DNA from: Nocardia sp. SYP-A9097
Lineage (GTDB): Bacteria > Actinomycetota > Actinomycetes > Mycobacteriales > Mycobacteriaceae
DNA: 64,000 nucleotides
Direction: 5' to 3'
Assembly (NCBI RefSeq): GCF_009649815.1
Contig: NZ_WJIC01000022.1
Coordinates: 62,001 to 126,000 of the forward strand
Shown here: positions 17,580-26,070 of the stretch, piece by piece
How the letters are laid out: every line of letters begins with the position of its first letter
Numbering within the stretch: the first letter of the stretch is position 1
Notes under the pieces: generated by a model
Seen by the model: only the letters and a program-made list of their open reading frames with translations
Told to the model about the DNA's origin: nothing
The model's database searches: none
Made by a program: the position numbers and the translations under genes

Positions 17580-18497
17580 ATGGAGCTCTACGAAATCGAG
17601 GGATTCCTCGCGGTGGCGGAACACCTGCATTTCGGGCGCGCCGCGGAGCAGTTGCGGGTCTCCCCCAGCCGGGTCAGCCAGACCATCGGACAGCTCGAAC
17701 GGCGGGTCGGCGCGCAACTGTTCGAGAGAACCACGCGCCGGGTCGCGCTGACCCGCATCGGCGAGCAGTTGCTCAGCGATCTACGGCCGGGTCATGAACG
17801 GATCCAGCAGGCCGTTCGGCGGGCCATCGGCGCGGGGCGCGGCTTCGAGGGCACCCTCACCGTCGGTTTCATCGGCGCGGCCGCGGGGCAGCTCTGCCAC
17901 GCCACCGCGGCGGGCTTCCGTACCGCACATCCCGAAACCGAACTGCGGATTCGCGATGCCCAACTCGCCGACGGATTGGGTTGGTTCACCAGCGGTTTCG
18001 ACATGGTGCTGGTGAGCCGGCCCATCGACGATCCGGCACTGGTCCACGGGCCCGCGCTCATTACCGAACCGCGGATGCTGGCCGTATCGGCGGAGCATCC
18101 GCTCGCGAACCGGGAGCAGGTCGAGCTCGAGAATCTGGCGGGGGTGACATTGCTGAGTGTGCCCGAGACCGTCCCGCGCTCCTGGGTCGAGGACCACGTC
18201 CCGACCCACACCCCAGCGGGCCGACCCATCGCGCACGGCAGGGTGGTGCACACCTTCCAGGAGGTATTGGCCTGCATCGGCGCGGGCGAGGGCGCATTCA
18301 TCTGCGGAGCACAGGTGAACCGCTTCTATCAGCGACCGGATATCGCCTTCGTGCCGATTGCCGGTACCCCGCCCATGCAGTGGGGATTCACCTGGCGCGC
18401 CTGCGATGAGTCCACCCGCATCAGAGCCTTCGACGAAGCAGCCCACGCGAGTCTCGGTGTGACCACAGTGCGACCGGGTACCTCCACGGCAGGTTGA
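17580..18497 (+). CDS. LysR-family transcriptional regulator
   Basis: Starting at the ATG at 17580 gives 305 residues with the canonical LysR N-terminus 'MELYEIEGFLAVAEHLHFGRAAEQL' region and the recognition helix 'SPSRVSQTIGQLERRVG'. The effector-binding domain follows from about 90 ('GTLTVGFIGAA'). It is divergent from the iron-sulfur/globin fusion gene, 122 nt apart, the classic arrangement for a LysR regulator and its target. The intergenic stretch has a short inverted repeat (TGCCC..GGGCA near 17503) but no unambiguous T-N11-A box. Confidence 0.9.
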   Translation: MELYEIEGFLAVAEHLHFGRAAEQLRVSPSRVSQTIGQLERRVGAQLFERTTRRVALTRIGEQLLSDLRPGHERIQQAVRRAIGAGRGFEGTLTVGFIGAAAGQLCHATAAGFRTAHPETELRIRDAQLADGLGWFTSGFDMVLVSRPIDDPALVHGPALITEPRMLAVSAEHPLANREQVELENLAGVTLLSVPETVPRSWVEDHVPTHTPAGRPIAHGRVVHTFQEVLACIGAGEGAFICGAQVNRFYQRPDIAFVPIAGTPPMQWGFTWRACDESTRIRAFDEAAHASLGVTTVRPGTSTAG

Positions 18498-18614
18498 CAA
18501 GACAGCCGGCCCCGGCGTGCCCGCCGTCATCCCCTCACTCGCCGATTCGCCTGACACAGTGTGGGATTCGGCGATCGATAACAGGTTGCGCCCGACGGAT
18601 GGCAGCGGATTGGA

Positions 18615-19721
18615 TCAGGTGCGGGCGCGATAGGCGGCGACAGCGGCGGCTGTCTCCTCGTTCACCAGATCGAAGTTGATCATTGCTCCGGCATTCGCGC
18701 CGGCCGCGGCGGCCGGGCCGACCTGTGCGCTCAAATCGGTGACATTGCCCGCCGCCCAGACTCCGGGCACTTCGGTGCGCCCGGTCGGGTCTACGGGAAT
18801 GTGCTCACCCATACCGGACGGATGCTCGACAGCCTTCAGACCCAGGGCCGCAAGGAAATTCGCGCGCGCCACCATATGCGAGGCCACCGCGACGGCTGTA
18901 CGCGAGACCACCGTGCCATCCGCGAGCCGCACTCCGACGAGCTTGTCATCGGCGATCTCGAGTGCTGCGACCGCGGCGGTCAGCACCGGAATACCCCGTG
19001 CCGCAAGCTGTTCGGCCTGTTCCTCGGTGGGCGGGGCAGTGTGGGCGAAGTAGGTGATGTCCGGGCTCCACTGCCGGAACAGCAGCGCCTGATGCACCGA
19101 CATGGGTCCGCTACCTAGAATGCCGATAGCCTGATCGCGCACCTCCCAGCCATGGCAGTACGGACAGTGGATCACATCGTGACCCCAACGCTCCTGCAGC
19201 CCTTCGACATTCGGCAATTCGTCGACCAGCCCGGAGGTCACCAGCAGCCGCCGCGCCCGCACGCTTCGACCATCGGCCAGTTCGACGATGAAGCCGATGC
19301 CATTCGCCGTGGCACCAACGCCGTCCCGCGTAGCGGCTCCACTGTCCCCCGTCGCGGCATAATTGTCTCGCGTCGCGTCCTCGTTGTTCTGCGTCGTGGC
19401 CCCGCCGTTCAGCTCCGCGCTCTCGTTGTTCTGCGTCGCGCCCCGGCGGTCCCGCGTCGCGGCGACGACGGTGCCCGCGACGATATGCCCGCCATAGGGC
19501 CGCACCTCCGCACGCCCGCGCGCGAGCAACTCCGCCGGTGGCATTCCCTCCCGCGCCAGCAAACCGTGTACCCCGTCGGCGGGGGCATTGCGGGGTTCGC
19601 CGGCATCGATCACCAGCACCGTGCGCCGGGCCCGCGCCAGCATGAGCGCACCGTTCAATCCGGCCGCGCCGCCGCCGATCACCACCACGTCGTAGCTGTC
19701 CGCCATTCGATCCGTCACCAT
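18615..19721 (-). CDS. Thioredoxin-reductase-like FAD/NAD(P)H oxidoreductase with repeat insertion
   Basis: The 368-residue protein starts at ATG 19721 behind a GAGGAG site. It has the FAD Rossmann motif 'VVVIGGGAAGLNGALML', the redox-type 'HCPYCHGWE' CxxC, an NADPH motif 'IGILGSGPMSVHQ' and the C-terminal 'GVWAAGNVTD'. It is a single-component flavoprotein of the TrxB-like branch. Residues of about 88-142 are an inserted low-complexity stretch with repeated 'ATQNNE/TTQNNE/ATRD' units absent from ordinary members. It is divergent from an XRE-cupin regulator gene with a perfect palindrome between them, so it is probably that regulator's target. Confidence 0.85.
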   Translation of the reverse strand: MVTDRMADSYDVVVIGGGAAGLNGALMLARARRTVLVIDAGEPRNAPADGVHGLLAREGMPPAELLARGRAEVRPYGGHIVAGTVVAATRDRRGATQNNESAELNGGATTQNNEDATRDNYAATGDSGAATRDGVGATANGIGFIVELADGRSVRARRLLVTSGLVDELPNVEGLQERWGHDVIHCPYCHGWEVRDQAIGILGSGPMSVHQALLFRQWSPDITYFAHTAPPTEEQAEQLAARGIPVLTAAVAALEIADDKLVGVRLADGTVVSRTAVAVASHMVARANFLAALGLKAVEHPSGMGEHIPVDPTGRTEVPGVWAAGNVTDLSAQVGPAAAAGANAGAMINFDLVNEETAAAVAAYRART

Positions 19722-19780
19722 GATCTCCTCGTTCGCTTGTCATCGACCATGCGAGAAGATCCACAAATCTGGCAAGCGGA

Positions 19781-19797
19781 TTTGCCGATACGGCAAA
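19781..19797. promoter_or_regulatory. Perfect palindrome TTTGCCG-ATA-CGGCAAA, putative operator
   Basis: A perfect 7-3-7 inverted repeat lies in the 84-nt gap between the divergent flavoprotein and XRE-cupin genes, 8 nt before the latter's start codon. Its position and symmetry suit a dimeric HTH repressor, most simply autoregulation by the XRE-cupin protein. Confidence 0.6.
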
Positions 19798-19805
19798 ATC
19801 GGAGC

Positions 19806-20390
19806 ATGAGCACCGAACTCGATCAGGCTCTCGACGCGGTCGGCCCGCGCCTGCGCGACCTGCGCCGCAAGCGCGAAGCCACCCTGGCGGAGTTGTCCGC
19901 GAGCACCGGAATCTCGGTGAGCACCCTGTCTCGGCTGGAGTCCGGCGCGCGGCGACCCACCCTCGAACTATTGCTCCCGCTGGCCAAGGCTCACGGGGTG
20001 ACCCTCGATGAACTGGTGGGCGCGCCACCCACCGGCGATCCGCGCATCCATATGCGCCCTATCAACCGCGGCGGAATGACCATGGTGCCGTTGACCCGGC
20101 GGGCCGGTGGTATCCAGGCGTACAAGCTGGTGATTCCGGGCGGCGCCAGCCGGGAACCGGATCCGAAGACGCATGAGGGCTTCGAGTGGATGTACGTGCT
20201 CAATGGGCGTCTGCGCGTGATTCTGGGCGAACACGATTTCATCATGTCACCGAGCGAGGCCGCGGAATTCGACACCCGCGAACCGCACTGGTTCGGCGCG
20301 GCGGACGACGAACCGGTCGAATTCCTCAGTCTCTTCGGCAAACAGGGCGAGCGGGCACATCTGCGCGCCCGGCCCAAATCCGCGGACTGA
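19806..20390 (+). CDS. XRE-family regulator with C-terminal cupin domain
   Basis: The ATG at 19806 gives 194 residues. An N-terminal XRE helix-turn-helix (about 12-70: 'LRDLRRKREATLAELSAST', 'STLSRLESGARRPTLELL') is joined to a cupin-2 ligand domain (about 105-180: 'YKLVIPGGASREPDPKTHEG', 'YVLNGRLRVILGEHDF', 'PHWFGA'). Such proteins sense small ligands or redox state and often regulate a divergent neighbour, here the flavoprotein. Confidence 0.9.
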   Translation: MSTELDQALDAVGPRLRDLRRKREATLAELSASTGISVSTLSRLESGARRPTLELLLPLAKAHGVTLDELVGAPPTGDPRIHMRPINRGGMTMVPLTRRAGGIQAYKLVIPGGASREPDPKTHEGFEWMYVLNGRLRVILGEHDFIMSPSEAAEFDTREPHWFGAADDEPVEFLSLFGKQGERAHLRARPKSAD

Positions 20391-20402
20391 CCCGCCCGTC
20401 AC

Positions 20403-20426
20403 CAAACCAAGCACTTGCTTGTTTTG
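20403..20426. promoter_or_regulatory. 24-bp palindrome with CAAGCA-CT-TGCTTG core, putative operator
   Basis: The core CAAGCACTTGCTTG (20408-20421) is a perfect 6-2-6 inverted repeat, and the flanks CAAA/TTTG extend the symmetry to 24 bp with one mismatched pair. It lies 83 nt before the SDR gene. The same core with TT in the centre recurs at 29051-29064. A TetR-type repressor of lipid or acyl-CoA genes is a reasonable guess; part of it also fits the published KstR2 consensus (AnCAAGnnCTTGnT) as I remember it. Confidence 0.55.
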
Positions 20427-20508
20427 CCGCGGTGGACTACCAATGAGGTGTTACCGACCTGTTCATATTCGTCGCGCCCACCCGCGCGACCCACACCGAA
20501 GGAAGTAG

Positions 20509-21279
20509 ATGGACGACTTCGGTCATCGGCCCGGCGCCGCACTCGTATTGGGCGCCAGCGGCGGGCTCGGACAGGCCACCGCGCGCATGCTCCTCGAACG
20601 CGGCAGTCATGTGGGGCTGACCTACTTCCGATCGGCGGGCAAACTCGATCCGCTGTTCACCTTCGCCAAGGAACAAGAACGGCGAGCCCGGTCGTGGCGA
20701 CTCGACCTCACCGATGCCGAACGCGCCGCCGAGGTCGTCGCGCAGGCGGCCGCCGAATTCGGCGGCATCCACACCCTGGTGTACGCGGCCGGACCGCATA
20801 TTCCCATGCGGCATCTGAGCCGAATCTCCCCGAGCGACTTCAGATCTCAGCTCCTCGACGATGCCGCCGGATTCTTCAACGCCGTACATGCCGCGCTGCC
20901 GTATCTGCGCGAGACCGGCGGCAATATCGTCGCCGTCACCACCGCCGCCACCGCCCGCTTCCCCATTCGCGACGGACTCTCCAGCGGCCCGAAAGCCGCT
21001 GTGGAGGCACTGATTCGGGGCATCGCCGCCGAAGAGGGGCGCTTCGGGATTCGCGCCAACTGCGTCGGACCGGGCATGACCACCGACGGGATGGCCGAGC
21101 GGCTGATCAGCTCCGGTGAGCTCGACCAGCACGCCCTGGACATCACGCGCGCCAATATTCCCTTGCGCCGCTTCGGAAATGCCGAGGACATCGCCGAAGC
21201 GGTGTGCTTCCTGGCCTCGGATCGCGCCGACTTCATCAGCGGACAGAAACTCGATATCGACGGCGGCTACGGGGTCTGA
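20509..21279 (+). CDS. SDR-family oxidoreductase lacking the catalytic tyrosine
   Basis: The 256-residue protein starts at ATG 20509 behind GAAGGAAG. It has the classical SDR cofactor motif 'LGASGGLGQATA', 'LVYAAG' in place of NNAG, and the C-terminal 'NIPLRRFGNAEDIAEAVCFLASD...ISGQKLDIDGG'. Where SDR enzymes have YxxxK, this protein reads 'LSSGPKAAVEAL': the Lys is kept but the Tyr position is Ser, and there is no Tyr seven residues before the Lys as in FabL-type reductases. It may be an atypical reductase or a non-catalytic member. It likely responds to the palindrome upstream. Confidence 0.85.
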   Translation: MDDFGHRPGAALVLGASGGLGQATARMLLERGSHVGLTYFRSAGKLDPLFTFAKEQERRARSWRLDLTDAERAAEVVAQAAAEFGGIHTLVYAAGPHIPMRHLSRISPSDFRSQLLDDAAGFFNAVHAALPYLRETGGNIVAVTTAATARFPIRDGLSSGPKAAVEALIRGIAAEEGRFGIRANCVGPGMTTDGMAERLISSGELDQHALDITRANIPLRRFGNAEDIAEAVCFLASDRADFISGQKLDIDGGYGV

Positions 21280-21287
21280 TCCCGCGC

Positions 21288-21932
21288 TCAGCGATCGGAG
21301 ACATTGAGCCCGATATTGTGCGCGAACACCGGGGCCAGATCCATCAACTGTGAGCTGTTTATCGTTGCGCCACGCAGGGATTCGACGCCCTCGAAGATGC
21401 CGATCGAACGGGCCGTGCGCAGGTCCACCTTCTGCAGGGTGGCCTTGCGCATGGACAGCGCGTCGATCTCGGTGCCGGGGAAGGTGACCGAGGTCAGCTT
21501 CGCCTCGCCGATATCCACGTGGCGCAGTACACAATCCACGAACGACACCTCGTTCAGGTGCGCGCCGCGCAGGTTCACCGAATCGAATTTGCAATTGTAG
21601 AACTTGACCCGGCGCAGCCGCGCACCGAACGCCTCCACCCCGGACCAGGCGTTCATCACCAATTCCGTGTCGATCCAAGACGTTTCGGAGAGATCGGCGC
21701 GAATCCACTGCGTCCCTTGGATCCACACGTCGTTGAACCGGGTGTGGCGCATGCTGCCGCCGGTGATGGTGCTGCCGGTCATGGCGCACTCGGTCAACTG
21801 CGCGCCACGCACCTCGGCGTCCTCGAGCACCAGGCCCTCGAAGAGCGCGCAATCGTATTCGCCCTCCATCGCGAGATCCTCGCGGCCTTCCAGAAAGCGC
21901 GCGAACGACAGATCGGCCAAATCCCGCGGCAT
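21288..21932 (-). CDS. Pentapeptide-repeat protein
   Basis: The 214-residue protein consists mainly of A(D/N)LxX-type pentapeptide repeats, a right-handed beta-helix ('ALFEGLVLEDAEVRGAQL', 'VNLRGAHLNEVSF'). Relatives such as Qnr and MfpA mimic DNA and protect gyrase, but most family members have no known role and fluoroquinolone resistance cannot be inferred from sequence. It is convergent with the SDR gene, 8 nt apart. Confidence 0.85.
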   Translation of the reverse strand: MPRDLADLSFARFLEGREDLAMEGEYDCALFEGLVLEDAEVRGAQLTECAMTGSTITGGSMRHTRFNDVWIQGTQWIRADLSETSWIDTELVMNAWSGVEAFGARLRRVKFYNCKFDSVNLRGAHLNEVSFVDCVLRHVDIGEAKLTSVTFPGTEIDALSMRKATLQKVDLRTARSIGIFEGVESLRGATINSSQLMDLAPVFAHNIGLNVSDR

Positions 21933-22090
21933 CGAAGATCCTCACCTCTGCTCGGCAATAAGTCCTGCGACCGTATCCGACCGCCCCGACACCCCGGTGC
22001 GGTCGGTGCCCGGAACGCCCCGGGCCGGGCGGGCGTAGGCTGCCAAAGGGCAGGGCTCGAAATCACTCCACCGCACCTGGAGGTTCGACC

Positions 22091-22963
22091 GTGACGAAAA
22101 TCGGAGTCACCGGAGCGACCGGCAAGCTCGGCACACTGATCGCCCAGCGCCTCGCCGCCGCAGGCGCGGACCTGCGATTGATCGCCCGCAGCACCAGCAA
22201 ACAGTTACCCCTGCCCGATGCCGAAGTGCGGTTCGCCAATTACGGCGACGGACAGAAATTCGAGCTCGCGGTCACCGGGGTGGAGACGCTGCTCCTGGTC
22301 TCGGCCATGGAGAGCGCGCTGCGGGTGGCCGACCACACCATCGCCATCGAGGCCGCTGTCGCGGCGGGCGTGCGGCGCATCGTCTACATCTCGTTCCAGG
22401 GCGCGGCTCCCGAGGCCACCTTCACCTTCGCGCGAGATCACTGGTACACCGAACAGCAGATCCGGCAGACCGAACTGCCGTTCACGTTCTTGCGGGACAA
22501 CAACTATCAGGTGCATCTGCCCGGGCTCGCCGATCCCGAGACCGGGGTGATTCGCGGACCCGCCGGGGACGGGCTGGTAGCGGCGGTCGCGCACGAGGAT
22601 ATCGCCGATGTCGCCACCGCGGTGCTGCTGGATGAGCAGTTGCTGCACAACCAGGTTCGTGATGTCACCGGACCGCAAGCATTGAATCTGGACGAGGTCG
22701 CCGCGATTCTCTCGCGGCACACCGATCGCCCCATCACCTATAAACCGGAGTCGATTCCCGAAGCGTACGAAAGCCGTTCCCACTACGGTGCACCCGACTG
22801 GATGGTCGCCGGATGGGTGACCTCCTACGAAGCCATCGCCACCGGCGAACTCGCGGACGTCTCGAGCACGGTCGAGGACGTCACCGGCCGCGCACCCATC
22901 TCTTTCGACCGCTACCTCACCACACACCCCGAGGTGCTGGACCGCCTACTCGGCCGCAGCTGA
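22091..22963 (+). CDS. NmrA-like SDR, NAD(P)H:quinone oxidoreductase type
   Basis: The 290-residue protein starts at GTG 22091. It has the extended-SDR motif 'IGVTGATGKLGTLIAQRL' at the N-terminus, 'GVETLLLVSAME', 'GVRRIVYISFQGA' and 'FTFLRDNNYQ', which match the QOR2/NmrA branch. It probably reduces quinones or acts as an NADP(H)-dependent redox sensor. It has its own promoter region of about 160 nt, divergent from the pentapeptide gene. Confidence 0.85.
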   Translation: MTKIGVTGATGKLGTLIAQRLAAAGADLRLIARSTSKQLPLPDAEVRFANYGDGQKFELAVTGVETLLLVSAMESALRVADHTIAIEAAVAAGVRRIVYISFQGAAPEATFTFARDHWYTEQQIRQTELPFTFLRDNNYQVHLPGLADPETGVIRGPAGDGLVAAVAHEDIADVATAVLLDEQLLHNQVRDVTGPQALNLDEVAAILSRHTDRPITYKPESIPEAYESRSHYGAPDWMVAGWVTSYEAIATGELADVSSTVEDVTGRAPISFDRYLTTHPEVLDRLLGRS

Positions 22964-22982
22964 CCCGACCGGACGCCGACCC

Positions 22983-23279
22983 TCACGCGGCGGCAATGGC
23001 CGCGAGCAGATCCCGCACCACCGCGATCAATGCCGCCGGTGACGGATCCCGTTGCAGCACAACCAATTCGTCCTGCAACACCTGCGGCAGTGACGGCTCG
23101 GTGAAATCGGCCAGCGCCACCCGCACCTCCCGCACCTGTCCCTCGCTCAACTGCGCCAGCGGCGCCACCACCTCCTCGATCTGCACCCCGTCCAACAGCG
23201 GATTCGCCGCCGCCACCCGCACCCGTGCGGCAACGGTGGGAGGCAAATGACCCGCGACAACCTGCAACAATGTCTTCAC
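22983..23279 (-). CDS. Small conserved-looking protein of unknown function
   Basis: The GTG at 23279 gives 98 residues: a hydrophobic-amphipathic start ('VKTLLQVVAGHLPPTVAARV') and an acidic, helix-rich remainder ending in Ala-rich 'LIAVVRDLLAAIAAA'. A longer frame begins at 23375, but its extra N-terminus is low-complexity and has no ribosome-binding site. I do not recognise a family. It is convergent with the NmrA-like gene. Confidence 0.5.
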   Translation of the reverse strand: MKTLLQVVAGHLPPTVAARVRVAAANPLLDGVQIEEVVAPLAQLSEGQVREVRVALADFTEPSLPQVLQDELVVLQRDPSPAALIAVVRDLLAAIAAA

Positions 23280-23384
23280 CCACCCGAGAGTATGGCCCGC
23301 ACCCGCACCCCGCCCCGATTTCGCCGTTCCCGCTATGGAAAGGCCCCTCCCGGCCACTACTCCCCCCGCAGTCACCAGGTGCCG

Positions 23385-25100
23385 CTATGTCTTTCGGCCC
23401 GGCCCCGCATCGCCCTCGCGGCTCTCGATCCAGGCGTGGCCACGCGCTATGGCCTCATCCAGTGGTCCGAGCAGGACAGTCGAGGCGGGGATTACCTCAT
23501 CCGCGCCGAGTACGTCGCTCATACCGGTGCGACGCAGGGCCTGTGCCAGGGCGGGGCGCACACCGGCGAGAATCAGTTGGCCACCCTCGGCACGGAGTTC
23601 ATTCGCGTAGCGGCGGAACAACTTCAGCATGGCGGAGGACGGGATATCCGGGGCCGAGCGCAGTGCCAGGACCAGCACGGCATTACGGGCTCCGGCGAGG
23701 TCGGGCAGCCCGGCTTCCAGGCGCGGCAGTTCGGCGAAGAAGCTGGAGCCGTCGTAGTTGAGCACCGTGACCTCGCCCGAAGGCAGCTTGGCGGGCACCT
23801 CGGCGAACGACCACACACCCTTCGAATCCTTGTGCAGCGCAGTCAATTCGGTGCCGAGTGTGGCCTGCACGCAGTACAGCAGCAGCGACAGCATCGCGCC
23901 GATCACGATCGCCCGCTGCAGCGGCAGCTGGGTGGTGGCCGCGAAGGTGGCGATCATGGCGGCGGTGGAGAGTTTCGAGGTCCGCCACACCATGGCGATA
24001 TCGGCGCGTTTACCCCAGATCAGTTCACCGCCGACCACCAGAATCAGCCCGCCGATCACCGGCACCGGAATCCGCTCGGCCAGACCCGCACAGGTCAGCA
24101 CCACCACGGCCAGGAAGACACCGGAGACGATGCCCGCCCAGCGCGTCCGCGCGCCCACACTCGCGGCCACCCCGGTCCGCGACAGCGAACCACCCGCGGG
24201 CAGCGCCTGGAACAACCCGCCGCCGATATTGGCCACACCCTGAGAGATGAAGTCGCCGTTCATATTCGAACGCGAACCATCCGGATTCGGCATGGACGGC
24301 GCGACCCCGGCCGCCTGCGCCAGCGCCACCAGCGCCACCGAGAACGCACCGGGCAGCAGCTGCGGCATGGCATCGAGATTCGGCAGCGACAGACCCGGCA
24401 GCGCACCCGGAATCTCCGCGATGCCGCGTACCAATTCCACATCCACACCGAATGCCGCCACCCCGACACTCACCACCACCATGGCCACCAGCAGCGCCAG
24501 CGATTCGATCTTCGGAATCACCCGCGCCAGCGCCCACACCGCGATGGTCGCCACCGCCACCAGCGTGGTCGTGCTCTGCCAGTGCGAGATTCCGGTAATC
24601 CAATTCCACGCCTGCACCAGCTTGTTGTGCCCGTGCGGTTTGTAATCGGTGGCATCCTCGAACACACCGGTGATGATGGACAGCGCGATCCCGGTGGAGA
24701 AGCCGATCATGACCGCGTTCGACACGAAGCTCAACACCACCCCGAGTCGCAGTACGCCCATGAGCACCATCACCAGGCCGACCAGAATCGCCAGTGCCGC
24801 AACGTTTCCCATATCCTGCGGGTTCAGCCCGGCATCGGAGAGCACCGACTGCCCGGTCAAGGCGATCGCACTGGTGAGCGTGGTGACCATGAGCACCGTG
24901 GAAGCGGTCAGCGAACCCAGAATGGGCGGCATCACACCCGCGTAGAGCCCCGCCACCGGATTGAATCCGGCGATCGAGGCATACGCCATACCCTCCGGAA
25001 TACTGAACAATCCGGTGGCCATACCCGCGGTCACATCGGCGGCGGTGAGCCGGCCGATCCTCGCTCTGATTCGAGCGATATCGAACCCGTCTACCTTCAT
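23385..25100 (-). CDS. SulP-family anion permease with STAS domain
   Basis: The ATG at 25100, preceded by AGGAG, gives 571 residues. The membrane domain begins 'DVTAGMATGLFSIPEGMAYA', the SulP signature, and has about 10-12 helices to about residue 430, including 'GGLFQALPAGGSLSRTGVA'. The cytosolic C-terminus from about 440 is a STAS domain ('VLNYDGSSFFAELPRLE', 'ALRSAPDIPSSAMLKLF'). SulP proteins move sulfate, bicarbonate or dicarboxylates with protons or sodium. No carbonic anhydrase or sulfur genes adjoin, so the substrate is open. Confidence 0.92.
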   Translation of the reverse strand: MKVDGFDIARIRARIGRLTAADVTAGMATGLFSIPEGMAYASIAGFNPVAGLYAGVMPPILGSLTASTVLMVTTLTSAIALTGQSVLSDAGLNPQDMGNVAALAILVGLVMVLMGVLRLGVVLSFVSNAVMIGFSTGIALSIITGVFEDATDYKPHGHNKLVQAWNWITGISHWQSTTTLVAVATIAVWALARVIPKIESLALLVAMVVVSVGVAAFGVDVELVRGIAEIPGALPGLSLPNLDAMPQLLPGAFSVALVALAQAAGVAPSMPNPDGSRSNMNGDFISQGVANIGGGLFQALPAGGSLSRTGVAASVGARTRWAGIVSGVFLAVVVLTCAGLAERIPVPVIGGLILVVGGELIWGKRADIAMVWRTSKLSTAAMIATFAATTQLPLQRAIVIGAMLSLLLYCVQATLGTELTALHKDSKGVWSFAEVPAKLPSGEVTVLNYDGSSFFAELPRLEAGLPDLAGARNAVLVLALRSAPDIPSSAMLKLFRRYANELRAEGGQLILAGVRPALAQALRRTGMSDVLGADEVIPASTVLLGPLDEAIARGHAWIESREGDAGPGRKT

Positions 25101-25155
25101 GCTGGCTCCTGTCGGCCCGACCGAACGATCTCGACTCCGCTTCGCCCGGAACGAC

Positions 25156-26022
25156 TTACGAGGGAATGCTGGCGGGAGCGCGCGAAATACGGCCGCCCAG
25201 GCGCTCATTCACGGCGAAACCGTGTTTACGGCACCAGGCCGCCAGGAGCGGCACGGCCGAATCGTCATCGCGATAGGTCGGCACCAACTGACCGACGATG
25301 GTCAGGTGATGCGCATCGGCCGTGCGGCAGAGCTGTTGCAGCACAGCCGAACCCAGGCCGCTCCCGCGCAATTCCGGATTCACCGTGATGTTGTCCAGCT
25401 TGATGGTGTTCGCGTACACATCGAACACCACATCGACCAGATCGTCACTGCGGCGCAGGGATTCGATATCGGCGGGCAGCGGGCGCAACACGCCCGGCAG
25501 ATGATCCGAAAGCCGTTGGCGCGCAACCTCATCGGGAGCGGCGCGGGTCACGGCCAGTAGCTGTTCGGTGAGATCGGCCACCGCCACCCGATCGCCCAGC
25601 GCCGCCAGTGGGCGGATCTGCTCGGCGGATTCGACAATGACCCGCAGCTGACGCACCCAGTGCGGGTCGGTGCTCTCGTATTCGCCGATCAACTCGGCCA
25701 GGGTGAACTCCAGGCCGATCGCGGTGCCGCGGCTGCGCAGATAGCCGCCGGAGAGTGCGCCCCAGCGGTAATCGTCCGCGCCGACGCCGTGCTGGGCCAG
25801 CTCGCGCAACAGCACATCGCGGCGGCTCGCGGCATTGGCGATGGTGGCGCCGGGCAGGCGATGCAGCCAGCGCCGCCACCCGGTGAGGTTGGCGCGAATA
25901 CGCGTGCCCGCGACATCACCGCTGGCGTCCAGATAGTTGCACAAAGCTTGCTGTCGTCGTTCCAACAGCTCGCGCGCCCGGTCGGAACCGGGCGTATCCG
26001 GAAGCGGTTTCCCCTCACTCAT
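25156..26022 (-). CDS. Protein with C-terminal GNAT N-acetyltransferase domain
   Basis: The ATG at 26022 gives 288 residues. Residues 1-190 form a helical region without a recognised family. Residues about 200-270 hold the GNAT fold: a beta strand 'VVFDVYANTIKLDNITVNPELRG', the acetyl-CoA pyrophosphate loop 'RGSGLGSAVLQQL' and 'WCRKHGFAVNE'. It is likely a cytosolic acetyltransferase of unknown acceptor, and lies 55 nt before the SulP gene on the same strand, so the two may be co-transcribed. Confidence 0.75.
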   Translation of the reverse strand: MSEGKPLPDTPGSDRARELLERRQQALCNYLDASGDVAGTRIRANLTGWRRWLHRLPGATIANAASRRDVLLRELAQHGVGADDYRWGALSGGYLRSRGTAIGLEFTLAELIGEYESTDPHWVRQLRVIVESAEQIRPLAALGDRVAVADLTEQLLAVTRAAPDEVARQRLSDHLPGVLRPLPADIESLRRSDDLVDVVFDVYANTIKLDNITVNPELRGSGLGSAVLQQLCRTADAHHLTIVGQLVPTYRDDDSAVPLLAAWCRKHGFAVNERLGGRISRAPASIPS

Positions 26023-26070
26023 ACCGAACAAGCTAGCGCTCGGTACCCAAGTCGCAGGTAATCGGCACGC

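Noticed and set aside
23247..25388. 713-codon plus-strand frame opposite the SulP gene
   Set aside because: The product is His/Arg/Gln-rich with no family resemblance, whereas the minus strand encodes an unmistakable SulP permease with STAS domain.
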